NCBI RefSeq assembly: GCF_001029505.1
Contig: NZ_LEKH01000002.1
Location: 248,001 to 312,000, forward strand
Origin: Rubrobacter aplysinae
GTDB taxonomy: Bacteria > Actinomycetota > Rubrobacteria > Rubrobacterales > Rubrobacteraceae
Reading direction: 5' to 3'
DNA: 64,000 nt
Below, piece after piece: positions 17,262-28,108 of the stretch. The notes beneath the pieces were generated by a model. It had not been told where the DNA came from, searched no databases, and saw only the letters and a list, made by a program, of their open reading frames with translations. The translations under genes and the position numbers were made by a program. Every line of letters begins with the position of its first letter. Position 1 is the first letter of the stretch.

Positions 17262-17298
17262 TTATCAGGACACTGAGAAAATATCAGTATCCTGATAA
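17262..17298. promoter_or_regulatory. 15-bp inverted repeat operator between VOC and MarR genes
   Basis: TTATCAGGACACTGA (17262-17276) is followed after 7 nt by TCAGTATCCTGATAA (17284-17298); the arms pair at 14 of 15 positions. It is centred between the divergent VOC and MarR genes and ends just upstream of the AAGGAGG of marR. Size, symmetry and AT content fit a MarR dimer operator controlling both genes; this is inferred. Confidence 0.7.
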
Positions 17299-17314
17299 TT
17301 TACAAGGAGGTAGG

Positions 17315-17755
17315 TTGACGTTGAGTAAAGTGGATCTCGACTCGAGCGTCGGCTACGAGCTGAAGCGGGTGCAGCACGCGCTGCGGCTGGCGATGGACTC
17401 CGAGGTGCGCGCGCTAGGGCTCACGACGCCACAGTACGCTGCCCTGAGCGTGCTGGAGCGCGGAGAGGAGCTCTTCGGGGCGGAGCTTGCGCGCCGGTGC
17501 TTCGTGACCCCGCAGACGATGAGCGGCATCCTCTCCGGCCTGGAGTCGGCGAAGCTAATAGAGCGTCACGCCCACCCCACCCACGGTCGGATCGTGCAGG
17601 CCCACCTGACACAGAGCGGCGCGGAGTTGCTTGCCCAGGCACACGAGCGCGTTACAGCGGTGGAGGAGCGGATGGTCTCCGGTCTCTCGGGAGAGGAGCG
17701 TAAGGGGTTGTTATCTGCGCTCAAACGCTGCACCGTCGCGTTGGAGGCTGGTTAG
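17315..17755 (+). CDS. MarR-family transcriptional regulator
   Basis: The TTG at 17315 follows AAGGAGG by 4 nt; a second in-frame TTG at 17321 is better spaced (10 nt) and could also serve. The 146-residue product has the MarR winged helix (FGAELARRCFVTPQTMSGILSGLESAKLIERH, wing HPTHGRIVQAHLTQSG) flanked by dimerisation helices. The divergent VOC gene and the inverted repeat between them suggest it represses both. The ligand is unknown. Confidence 0.88.
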   Translation: MTLSKVDLDSSVGYELKRVQHALRLAMDSEVRALGLTTPQYAALSVLERGEELFGAELARRCFVTPQTMSGILSGLESAKLIERHAHPTHGRIVQAHLTQSGAELLAQAHERVTAVEERMVSGLSGEERKGLLSALKRCTVALEAG

Positions 17756-17837
17756 CTACCCACCAACCGAGACAGTATCCGATCTCTTCTCTGCAGAGAC
17801 ACTGAAGAAACAAGGCTTGCTCTCGGGGCTTTAATCC

Positions 17838-18065
17838 CTAACCAGCCTGGGAGTGTGATATCGATACCGTGGGCATCCCCTCAGCCTTGAGCTTCGTAAC
17901 GTCTGCCAGATGGGAGGCTCTGGAGTCCATCTCAATAGCGGTTACTTCGCCCTCGGGAGTGTAGTGGAAGACGATACCCGGAGCGACCTCCTCACCGGTG
18001 GCTTCGGCACCGGGCCGCAGCTTTATAAACAGGCTATCGGTATCTGGGTAGTAGCTAATCTCCAC
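17838..18065 (-). CDS. DUF2283 small protein, possible antitoxin partner
   Basis: A GTG at 18065 behind AGAGGAGGAG gives 75 residues beginning VEISYYPDTDSLFIKLRPG and continuing GEEVAPGIVFHYTPEGEVTAIEMDSRAS, the DUF2283 pattern (YD.e.D.LYI.l, then a beta-rich GI.v..d..G.v.gIEi..AS). It overlaps the end of the upstream gene by 11 bp, so the two are co-translated. DUF2283 proteins are often found beside DUF4258 proteins; a toxin-antitoxin role has been suggested by context only. A longer frame from 18128 reads through the upstream gene and is unlikely. Confidence 0.75.
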   Translation of the reverse strand: MEISYYPDTDSLFIKLRPGAEATGEEVAPGIVFHYTPEGEVTAIEMDSRASHLADVTKLKAEGMPTVSISHSQAG

Positions 18066-18318
18066 GCTGGCTCCTCCTCTGGCGAGTATAGCCCTCATCG
18101 AAGAAAGCGTTGAAAAGACCCGTACCATCTTCGGTGACGATCACTCGCAGATAGTAAGCGTATCCCTCTGGACGACCGTAATAACGCCAACGCCCATCAG
18201 GTTGCTGAAAACACTCTGTGTAGGCACCTCTCACTATCTGCTCACACAACTCCCTGGTGACACCTTCTCTATCAGGGTTCTCGAGCACCCGCCTGACAAA
18301 GTACGAGGTGACTTCCAC
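18055..18318 (-). CDS. DUF4258-like small protein, partner of DUF2283
   Basis: The 87-residue product begins (V)EVTSYFVRRVLENPDREGVTRELCEQIV and continues with GRWRYYGRPEGYAYYLRVIVTEDG and FNAFFDEGYTR. The order helix-helix-strands with a basic end resembles the RelE-like DUF4258 family, though the match is weak. It is the first gene of a two-gene unit, overlapping the DUF2283 gene. The GTG start has no good ribosome binding site, so translation may be leaderless. DUF2283/DUF4258 pairs are candidate toxin-antitoxin systems. Confidence 0.6.
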   Translation of the reverse strand: MEVTSYFVRRVLENPDREGVTRELCEQIVRGAYTECFQQPDGRWRYYGRPEGYAYYLRVIVTEDGTGLFNAFFDEGYTRQRRSQRGD

Positions 18319-18394
18319 ATGCTAAATGTAGCCTAAGCACGGTTCTCCTTCAATGTAGCTTATGTTTGGTTATTCTGGAGAGGCTGAAAGAAAA

Positions 18395-18421
18395 GGGGCT
18401 ATCCGCTTCACGGATAGCCCC
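18395..18421 (-). terminator. Rho-independent terminator of the clp gene
   Basis: A perfect 11-bp stem GGGGCTATCCG / CGGATAGCCCC with a 5-nt loop lies 27 bp after the clp stop codon. In the minus direction it is followed by TTTTCTTTC. Stem strength and T-run fit an intrinsic terminator for the clp transcript. Confidence 0.85.
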
Positions 18422-18447
18422 TCGGTTGCTTACTTTGTTCGTCCGGG

Positions 18448-21180
<2,733 letters not shown>

Positions 21181-21230
21181 TAAGGCTAACGCCTCCTCCT
21201 GATATAAAAACCTAAGTCCGTAACGCTCAT

Positions 21231-21258
21231 ATTTTATAACCATTCGGGGGAAGATCAA
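21231..21258 (-). promoter_or_regulatory. Sigma-A-type promoter of the clp gene
   Basis: On the minus strand TTGATC (21258-21253) and TAAAAT (21236-21231) are separated by 16 nt, 51 bp upstream of the clp start. This is a good vegetative promoter. No CtsR- or HspR-type operator was recognised around it. Confidence 0.6.
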
Positions 21259-21606
21259 GCGCGGCTTCCGTTACACTTTTCGGCTCTACCCTACCCCAGG
21301 CAGAGGAGTTTCAGACCGGCGCGTGTACCTATACGAGGTTTTAAGCGGCCGGCGGTGAGCACCGGTTCGACGGCGCTCCTTGGGGGCAGAGGAACGACAT
21401 TTTTACACGGTCGCCAACCTCTACTCTCCGATCGAAGTCCCGCCAGAAGATTGGTATGGTCGATAGGTAGGGCGGGAAAGGGGATAGATTCCGACTCTCC
21501 CGCCTTACCTACCGGACTCCACGCACCCGGCGCCGTTCCTGCTTAATACACGGCTCGCGTGGTACACAGGCGGGAGAGTCGAGCGTTCTGGTAGGAGAGG
21601 AGCTGC
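21259..21606. other. Intergenic region with a 13-bp inverted repeat
   Basis: No gene is seen in these 348 bp between the divergent clp and PRC-BON genes. AGGTAGGGCGGGA (21465-21477) pairs with TCCCGCCTTACCT (21498-21510) with one mismatch and a 20-nt loop, about 100 bp before the PRC-BON start. It could be an operator or a structured leader. Confidence 0.45.
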
Positions 21607-22305
21607 ATGATGGAGGAGCGAGGTCTGGTAGGCATAGAGGCCCGGGATGCGGGGGGCGAGGAGCTCGGGCGCATCTCGGAGGTCGTTACCGACAAGAGGA
21701 GTGGCGAGGTAACGCACGTGATGGTCGAGCGCGATGAGGAGAGCTTCGAGGTGCCTATCGCGCGGCTGGTTCTGGACCCGGAGGCGGACTTCGCCACGGT
21801 AGACGCCGAGGCCCCGGACGAGGAGCCCGGCGACCACGCGGGGGAGGAGATCGAGCCGGAAGGCTACGCCCCGTCGGAAGCGCCGCCCGGCGTGGACGAC
21901 GAGCGGCACGAGGGACAGCTAGTTACTGAGCCGGACGATCCCTCCGAGGCGGAGAGGCCGGAGGAGCTCGCCCGGGAGTCCAGGGAGGCGGACGGCTGGG
22001 AAGACGAGGAGTCCACCCCGGCCGACTCGGGCTACCCGCGCACCGACGCGTACATAGACCCGGACACCGGCGAGACCACCGAAGCCTACGCCGAAGCAAC
22101 GGATGCCGCGGACGCCCGGGGTCTGGAGGAGGCGGTGGCCGGGGTGCTGGAAGACACCGGGCTCCAGGCCGTCTCGATCTCGGACGGTGTCGTGGAGCTC
22201 GCGGGAAACGCCCCGGACGGCGCGGAGCTCGACCGTGTGGCGGCCGGGGTCACGGCCCTCGAAGAGGTCTTCGAGGTGGATACCAGCGGGGTGAAGGTAG
22301 GGTAA
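21607..22305 (+). CDS. PRC-barrel plus BON domain protein
   Basis: The 232-residue protein starts at ATG 21607 with GGAG upstream. Residues 5-65 form a PRC-barrel (GGEELGRISEVVTDKRSGEVTHVMVE, FEVPIARLVL). Residues 70-165 are very acidic and probably disordered. The last 65 residues are a BON domain (LEEAVAGVLEDTGLQAVSISDGVVELAGNAPDGAELDRVAAGVTAL), a fold often linked to membrane or ligand binding in stress proteins. It is divergent from clp. The role is probably stress-related, with no direct proof. Confidence 0.8.
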   Translation: MMEERGLVGIEARDAGGEELGRISEVVTDKRSGEVTHVMVERDEESFEVPIARLVLDPEADFATVDAEAPDEEPGDHAGEEIEPEGYAPSEAPPGVDDERHEGQLVTEPDDPSEAERPEELARESREADGWEDEESTPADSGYPRTDAYIDPDTGETTEAYAEATDAADARGLEEAVAGVLEDTGLQAVSISDGVVELAGNAPDGAELDRVAAGVTALEEVFEVDTSGVKVG

Positions 22306-22495
22306 CGGTGGGCTGACGGAGCCCCGGACCGGGAACGTCCGCCACACGGAGCGCCCTACGGTCCTGGATGGCCGGCGGCGGAGCAATTATAAGATCGTAG
22401 GCTCGGACGGCCCCGGGTGAGGTGCTCCGGGGCGTGACCGGCGTTCTCCGCTTCTCTCCGCCTCTCGTCGCCTCCATGCTGGATGGTCCGGCGGG

Positions 22496-22963
22496 CTAAC
22501 CCTCTCCGTGGCGGACGACGGTACGAAGCTCCAGACCGCCGCGCACCTTCTGGGTGAGATCCACGGTCATCCCCCGGGGCTCGCAGGCGGCCACCAGGTC
22601 TTCGAGCATGGTCGCGGCGAGGTCTTCGGCGAACGCTCCCTTATCCCGGAAGCCCCAGAGGTAGAGCTTGAGCGCCTTGGATTCCAGCAGGCGTCCGGCG
22701 GGCCGATAGCTCAGCCTGAGCACGTAGAAGTCGGGCTGGCCCGTCACCGGGCAGAACGCCGTCAGTTCATCGGTAGAGAACTCGACGACGGCGTCCGAGC
22801 CGGGATGATTCCAGGGCACGGTATCGAGTTGCCCGGCCTCTATGGGGCCTCGCGCGTCGCTACCTAACACTCGTCCTCCGGCGTCGCCTCCGGTAGTGTC
22901 TTCGGCGGTACCTCCGGCGGCACCCCCGCCACTTTCCGCCCCGACATTTTCGTCCCGCCACAT
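22496..22963 (-). CDS. QueF-like preQ0 reductase family protein
   Basis: ATG 22963 follows GGAGG by 6 nt. After a 45-residue Gly/Asp-rich lead, the domain shows VEFSTDELTAFCPVTGQPDF with the catalytic Cys of type I QueF, and ESKALKLYLWGFRDKG, the NADPH-binding motif. QueF reduces preQ0 to preQ1 in queuosine synthesis. However, the usual His-Glu pair after that motif (HE in the Bacillus enzyme) reads Ala-Glu here (GAFAEDL), and the C-terminal strand differs from the typical enzyme. No queC, queD or queE gene is nearby. It may be a divergent QueF or a related T-fold enzyme. Confidence 0.75.
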   Translation of the reverse strand: MWRDENVGAESGGGAAGGTAEDTTGGDAGGRVLGSDARGPIEAGQLDTVPWNHPGSDAVVEFSTDELTAFCPVTGQPDFYVLRLSYRPAGRLLESKALKLYLWGFRDKGAFAEDLAATMLEDLVAACEPRGMTVDLTQKVRGGLELRTVVRHGEG

Positions 22964-23207
22964 AGAAGCCCTCCGGCAGATAGACAGATGGTGTCATGCG
23001 ATCCACATAGTGTTAAGGTTCGCTCGTTCCCGCACATTATCTCACCGTAGCGGGGTGTATAGGCGGGATTACCGGGGGGTGATGGTAGATAAGAACGGGA
23101 GCAAGAGCGGAAGATGCCGGCGTAGTCTCTTGCTCTGGGTTTACTATTACTTCTCGCCGGGCATTCTGACTTTATAGTAGACTCGTAGAAACCAAAAGGA
23201 GGCAATA

Positions 23208-23372
23208 TTGAGTGCGAGCAAGATAGTTTACATGGTGGCCACGCTGATATCCATCCTGATCTCCATATCGCTGTATCGTGCGGAGAGGCGGGATCTCGGG
23301 ATCTTCGTCGGCCTGTGGGCCCCGACCATCCTGAACCTCGGCCAGACCCTGGTAGACGAGGAGCGGCGCTAG
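23208..23372 (+). CDS. Small membrane protein, 54 residues
   Basis: AAAAGGAGG ends 5 nt before a TTG at 23208 that opens a 54-residue frame: LSASKIVYMVATLISILISI, then LYRAERRDLGIFVGLWAPTILNLGQTL. It has one or two hydrophobic segments separated by a basic turn. Third codon positions are GC-rich and the ribosome binding site is excellent, so it is probably real. It was not assigned to a family. It ends 22 bp before the convergent mutL stop. Confidence 0.65.
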   Translation: MSASKIVYMVATLISILISISLYRAERRDLGIFVGLWAPTILNLGQTLVDEERR

Positions 23373-23394
23373 CCGGAGTACGGTAACGGGGCGG

Positions 23395-25032
23395 CTAGCC
23401 CCGTCCAAACTCGCGGAGGAGCTCCGCGAGCGAAATACGCTTCATTATCGGACGGCCGTGCGGGCAGACCATCGGGAACTCGCAGGCCGTCCACTCTTTT
23501 ATCAGGAGATCCATCTCCTCCCCGGATAGCCGCTCCCCGAACTTGGTAGAACCCTTGCACGCCAGGGCCTTAGCGAGGTCCTCGCCGCCCGCGAGCGCCT
23601 CCAGCGCCGCCTGAAACGCCCTTCCGGGCTCCGTGGCCTCCTGCGGGGCCGCCGACAGCCGCACCGTGGTCTCCCCGAAAGGCTCGAACTCGAACCCCAG
23701 CGAGTACAGCTCCGCCTCATGGGACCAGGCCTCCGGCGCGAGCTCCGGCGGCAGGCTCACGGCAAGTGGCTCGGGCAGCCGTTCCGGGCTGCGGCGGGGC
23801 TCCGCCGAGAGCCGCTCGTACAGGACTCGCTCGTGGACGCCATGCTGGTCCAGCAGCAATAGCTCTTCGCCGTGCTGGGCGAGGATGACGCGGCCCGAGA
23901 ACTGGCCGATGGCCGAGATGCCGGTATCAGCCGCTTCCTCGTCCGGCGCTGGCCGGCCCTCCTGCTGCAACGAGAGCGCGGCGCGGATGGCCCCGACTAC
24001 CAGCGGGTAGGCGGAGCGCCCGCCTCTCAGCCGAACCGAACTCTTCGCCGGATGGACGTTCACGTCCACCTCGGCCGGGCCGGGGTCCAGCCGGAGGAAG
24101 GCAGCCGGGTGGCGTCCCTTCGGGAGCAGGTCGGCGTAGGCTCGGGCGACCGCCGGGGCGAAGTCGTCGGCTTCCACCCGGCGGCCGTTTACCGTCACGT
24201 GCAGGTAGCGGCGCGTCGGAAAGCTACTGGAGAGGGGTGAGATCAGGCCTCCAACCACCGGGTCGTCTAGCGGTATCAGGGCCTTCGCCAGAGGCAGCCC
24301 GTGTACCTGGGCGACGCGCTCGCGCAGCGCCTCGTGCCCCTCCCCCCTGGCGGGCGGCAGTGCGAGCACCCCGCGCCCCTCGGAGCGGAGCCAGAACCCG
24401 ACCTCCGGGCGCGATAGCGCGAGCGACTGCACCGCGAGGGCGATGGCGTTCGCCTCCGAGCGCGGCGTCCCGAGAAACCCGCGCCTGAGAGGGAGGTTCA
24501 GGAACAGGTCACGGACCTCGACGGTGGTACCCGGAGTGCGCGCCGCGGGCGTCACCCCGTCCGGGCTCCCCGCGAGCACCCCGACCCGGAACCCGGTACC
24601 ATTATCCCGGCGGGCGGTCGTAAGGGTCATGGCCGACACGGCCCCGATGGCGTAGAGCGCCTCTCCTCGGAAGCCTAAAGAGTAAAGCCGGGAGAGATCT
24701 TCGCCCGTGCGGATCTTGCTCGTGGCGTGCCGGGTAACCGCGAGCGCGGCGTCCTCCTCGAACATCCCCACGCCGTCGTCGTGGACCCGGATCACGTCCG
24801 TCCCGCCGCCGGCTATCTCGACCTCGACCCGCGAGGCCCCGGCGTCCAGGGAGTTCTCCACGAGCTCCTTTACCGCCGCGGCGGGACGCTCTATCACCTC
24901 CCCGGCAGCTATCCCGCGCGCCACCTCTTCATCGAGCACCCGGACCCGGCCGGCCTCGTCCGTCCCACCGTATCTATCACTGCCGTACCCGGCGCTCTCT
25001 TCCCGTATTCGGTAGCCCACGGTCTGTATCAT
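23395..25032 (-). CDS. mutL: DNA mismatch repair protein MutL, endonuclease type
   Basis: The 545-residue protein has the GHKL ATPase core: GIAAGEVIERPAAAVKELVENSLDAG, VHDDGVGM, ATSKIRTGEDL and GFRGEALYAIG. The C-domain keeps metal-site motifs of endonuclease MutL: DQHGVHERVLYE (canonical DQHAxxExxxxE with A to G), ACKGSTK and CPHGRPIMKRIS. MutL couples MutS mismatch recognition to strand nicking. The linker is short, making the protein smaller than the usual 600 or more residues. mutS lies 0.6 kb away on the same strand, separated by an opposing transporter gene. The first 30 residues are not conserved, so the start may be further in. Confidence 0.93.
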   Translation of the reverse strand: MIQTVGYRIREESAGYGSDRYGGTDEAGRVRVLDEEVARGIAAGEVIERPAAAVKELVENSLDAGASRVEVEIAGGGTDVIRVHDDGVGMFEEDAALAVTRHATSKIRTGEDLSRLYSLGFRGEALYAIGAVSAMTLTTARRDNGTGFRVGVLAGSPDGVTPAARTPGTTVEVRDLFLNLPLRRGFLGTPRSEANAIALAVQSLALSRPEVGFWLRSEGRGVLALPPARGEGHEALRERVAQVHGLPLAKALIPLDDPVVGGLISPLSSSFPTRRYLHVTVNGRRVEADDFAPAVARAYADLLPKGRHPAAFLRLDPGPAEVDVNVHPAKSSVRLRGGRSAYPLVVGAIRAALSLQQEGRPAPDEEAADTGISAIGQFSGRVILAQHGEELLLLDQHGVHERVLYERLSAEPRRSPERLPEPLAVSLPPELAPEAWSHEAELYSLGFEFEPFGETTVRLSAAPQEATEPGRAFQAALEALAGGEDLAKALACKGSTKFGERLSGEEMDLLIKEWTACEFPMVCPHGRPIMKRISLAELLREFGRG

Positions 25033-25176
25033 GCGGCCATTCTGTCACGCCGGTTATCCGGCGCGCCACCCGTTACGGCGGAGCCCGGGACGAACAGCCG
25101 GTACAATCTGACGATTCCGGCTTGAGAAGTTATGGAGCCGTGAAGCGTTATAGAGAGCATTGGCGGAGGTTTTCGG

Positions 25177-25623
25177 GTGGCTTACTGGTTTTTCGCACTC
25201 TTCGCGGTCGTGGGCGGCGTCGCGCTGGCCATACAGTCCGGCGTGAACTCGACGCTGGGAAAGTACCTGCCACATCCCGTCTACGCCGTCGCGATCTCCT
25301 TCGCCATCGGCACGGCGGTGGCCCTCGTCTACGCCGCCGCCGCGAGGGCGGGGATGCCGGATCTCGCGGCCCTGAGCAAGGCTCCCTGGTGGGTGTGGAC
25401 CGGCGGCGTGCTCGGCGTGGTGTACGTGATGGGCACGGTGGTCGTCGCCCCGAGGCTCGGCGCCGCCGCGCTGATGGGCCTCCTGATGGGAGGGCTGCTC
25501 GTGACCTCGCTCGTGCTGGACCACTTCGGGCTCGTCGGCCTACCTATAAAGGAGGTAAACGCCGTGAGGATCACCGGCGCGGCGCTGCTGGTGGTCGGAG
25601 CGGTGCTCATTCAGCGTACCTAA
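25177..25623 (+). CDS. DUF606/YdcZ-type DMT membrane protein
   Basis: GTG 25177 follows GGAGG by 7 nt. The 148-residue product has five hydrophobic segments and starts AYWFFALFAVVGGVALAIQSGVNSTLGKYLPHPVYAV, typical of the DUF606 half-size DMT family, which act as homo- or heterodimers. Its substrate is unknown. It sits between mutL and mutS on the opposite strand. Confidence 0.85.
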   Translation: MAYWFFALFAVVGGVALAIQSGVNSTLGKYLPHPVYAVAISFAIGTAVALVYAAAARAGMPDLAALSKAPWWVWTGGVLGVVYVMGTVVVAPRLGAAALMGLLMGGLLVTSLVLDHFGLVGLPIKEVNAVRITGAALLVVGAVLIQRT

Positions 25624-25644
25624 GACGGGCGTGGCAAGGCTGAA

Positions 25645-27999
25645 TCAGCCCGCGAAGTTCTGCACGCCCTCGGCCTCCAGGCGGGAGAGGATCTCGCCCG
25701 CCCGGTCGGTGACGCTGCGCGGCAGTCCCGCTAGCCGCGCCACGTGGACGCCGTAGGACGAGGACTCCGCGCCAGGCTCGATGCGGTGCAAAAATACGAT
25801 CTCCTCTCCCACCTCCTCGACGGCGGCCTTGTAGTTTCGGCTTCCGGGGAGGGTGTCCGCGAGCCGGGTAAGCTCGTGGTAGTGGGTGGCGAAAAAGGTT
25901 AGCGACTGCACGTCGTCGTGCAGGTACTCGGCTATCGCCCAGGCCAGGCTCATGCCGTCGTAGGTCGAGGTTCCGCGCCCGAGCTCATCCAGTATTACCA
26001 GGCTGCGCTCGGTGGCCGCGTTCAGGATGCCCGCCGCCTCGTTCATCTCGACCATGAACGTGGACTCCCCGCTCGCAAGCCGATCCTCCGCTCCGACGCG
26101 GGTGAAGATGCGGTCCACGACCCCGATCCGCGCCTCTTCGGCGGGCACGTAGGAGCCGGTCTGGGCGAGCAGCGTTATGAGGGCGACCTGGCGCAGGTAC
26201 ACGGACTTCCCGGCCATGTTCGGGCCGGTCAGGACCTGGAGCCGCGTCTCGCCCTCTATGGCCGTGTCGTTGGGTACGAATGGCTCGGTAAGGCCGTGCT
26301 CCACGACCGGGTGCCGCCCGGCGGTTACGTTGATGCCGCGTTCCGGGACGACCTCGGGCCGACAGTAGCGCAGCTCCGCGGCGGTGGCGGCGAAGGAGGC
26401 TACGACATCCACCACCGCCACGGCGCGTGCTATGCGTTGTAGCTGCGGCGCGGCCTCTTTCACGGCGGCCCTTATCTCCCCGAGTATCCGCCGCTCCAGC
26501 GCCTCGACCTCCTCGCGGGCGCCGAGCATCTTCGACTCGTGCTCCTTGAGCGCCGTGGTTACGTAGCGGGCGGCGTTCTTGAGGGCCTTGCGGTGCTCGT
26601 AGTGGTCGGGGACCGCCCCGCCGTCGCGTCCGGGAATCTCTATAAAGTAGCCCTCGCCGTCACGGTAGCCGACCTTAAGACCTTTTAATCCGGTCTTCAG
26701 ACGCTCCTCGGACTCGAAGCGGGAGAGCCACTCGTGGGCCGTGTCACGGAACCCGCGGGCCTCGTCGAGCTCAGAGGAGTATCCGGCGCGGATGATCTCC
26801 CCCTCCTCCTCGCTTATGGCCTGCCCGATGAGCTCTCTCACACCCTCGGGCTCTCCCATCGCCCCGAGGGATCCGTTCAAAAGACCGCTCTTCTCGGACG
26901 CCGGCGCGAGCGTCTCCTGCAGGGGCCCGACGGCTTCGAGCGCCTTGCGCAGGGAGATCAGGTCGTTCGGCGAGGCCGAGAGCCGCACGATCCGGGTTGC
27001 GATGCGCTCGATGTCCGGGATGCGTCCGAGAAGCTCGCGGGTCTCCTCGCGCAGCATGTAGTCGCCGTGGAGCGCGTCCACCGCCGAAAGCCGTTGCTCG
27101 ACGTGATCCACCTGTAGCAGCGGCCGCTCCAGCCAGCGCGAGAGCGCCCGCTTACCCATCGGGGTGCGGGTCCGGTCCAGCGTGGAGACAAGGTCTTCGA
27201 GGCCGAGGTTGCGCCGCGTGGCCGCGTCGAGCACCATCCCCGAGCCCGGGTCGTAGGGCCTGAACCCGACCACCTGCTCGGGCGGGCTCCCGCCGCGTAG
27301 CGAGGCCAGATACTGCAAAAGGGCTCCGGCGGCCCCGACTAGCGCGGGAGCGTCCTCCAGCCCGTAGCCCTTGAGGCTCGTCACGCCGAAGTGCCGTCTC
27401 ACGGTCTGCTCCCCGGCCGAGGGCTCGAAGGTCCAGCGCGGCGCGGGGCTGATCCTGGCGCGCACGGACGGCAGGTCCTCGGCCAGGGTGCGCTCGGGGA
27501 CCACGATCTCGCGCGGCGACCAGCGTTCGAGCTCGGCGGGCAGGTCCTCCTCGGCGACCTCGGTGCCGGTAAACTCCCCCGTCGAGGCCTCCGCGACCGC
27601 CACCCCGGCGGCCCCGTCACGGACGGAGACGGCGACGATGTAGTTGGACTCCCCGGCGTGCAACACGCCGTCCTCTATGACGGTGCCCGGAGTGAGGATC
27701 TGATCTATATCCCGCGTGAACTGCTTTGGCTTCGTCGGGTGCGGCCGTTGCCCGGCGACCGCCACCGAGTGACCCTTGCGCAAGAGCGTGGCGACGTGCT
27801 CGTCTAGCGCGTGCTGCGGCACCCCGGCGAGCGGCACCCGGCCCGCCCCCGACGCCTCCTTGGAGGTGAGGCGGATGGACAGCTCGCGCGCGACCTTCTT
27901 GGCATCCTCCTCGAAGGTCTCGAAGAAGGTGCCGACCTGGTAGAAGAGCACTGTCTCCGGCGGAATTTGAGCCTTGAGCTCGGCGTAGCGTCCCAGCAT
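25645..27999 (-). CDS. mutS: DNA mismatch recognition ATPase MutS
   Basis: The 784-residue protein shows the MutS1 domain order: mismatch domain (VLFYQVGTFFETFEEDA, the F-x-E wedge kept although the usual GDFYELF reads GTFFETF), connector, lever and clamp, then the ABC ATPase with TGPNMAGKSVYLRQVAL, STFMVEMNEAAGIL, ILDELGRGTSTYDG and FFATHYHELT. It recognises base mismatches and recruits MutL. It is about 70 residues shorter than typical MutS at the C-terminus and so may lack the beta-clamp and tetramerisation tail. MutS and MutL together are unusual for Actinobacteria. Confidence 0.95.
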   Translation of the reverse strand: MLGRYAELKAQIPPETVLFYQVGTFFETFEEDAKKVARELSIRLTSKEASGAGRVPLAGVPQHALDEHVATLLRKGHSVAVAGQRPHPTKPKQFTRDIDQILTPGTVIEDGVLHAGESNYIVAVSVRDGAAGVAVAEASTGEFTGTEVAEEDLPAELERWSPREIVVPERTLAEDLPSVRARISPAPRWTFEPSAGEQTVRRHFGVTSLKGYGLEDAPALVGAAGALLQYLASLRGGSPPEQVVGFRPYDPGSGMVLDAATRRNLGLEDLVSTLDRTRTPMGKRALSRWLERPLLQVDHVEQRLSAVDALHGDYMLREETRELLGRIPDIERIATRIVRLSASPNDLISLRKALEAVGPLQETLAPASEKSGLLNGSLGAMGEPEGVRELIGQAISEEEGEIIRAGYSSELDEARGFRDTAHEWLSRFESEERLKTGLKGLKVGYRDGEGYFIEIPGRDGGAVPDHYEHRKALKNAARYVTTALKEHESKMLGAREEVEALERRILGEIRAAVKEAAPQLQRIARAVAVVDVVASFAATAAELRYCRPEVVPERGINVTAGRHPVVEHGLTEPFVPNDTAIEGETRLQVLTGPNMAGKSVYLRQVALITLLAQTGSYVPAEEARIGVVDRIFTRVGAEDRLASGESTFMVEMNEAAGILNAATERSLVILDELGRGTSTYDGMSLAWAIAEYLHDDVQSLTFFATHYHELTRLADTLPGSRNYKAAVEEVGEEIVFLHRIEPGAESSSYGVHVARLAGLPRSVTDRAGEILSRLEAEGVQNFAG

Positions 28000-28108
28000 G
28001 AGCCTATTCTACGGCGCGACCCCGGAGCCGTCAGCCCCGAAAACCCCGGTCCCCGGTTCGCCGGGCCACCTGACGGGCTACCCGCCACGGGCTGCTAGAC
28101 TTACCGGC

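Noticed and set aside
21350-21400. GGTTCGA-like string suggesting a tRNA T-arm
   Set aside because: No acceptor, D-arm or anticodon stem could be built around it.
22964-23207. Possible preQ1 riboswitch upstream of the QueF-like gene
   Set aside because: No preQ1-type hairpin with the A-rich tail was found on the minus strand next to the start codon.
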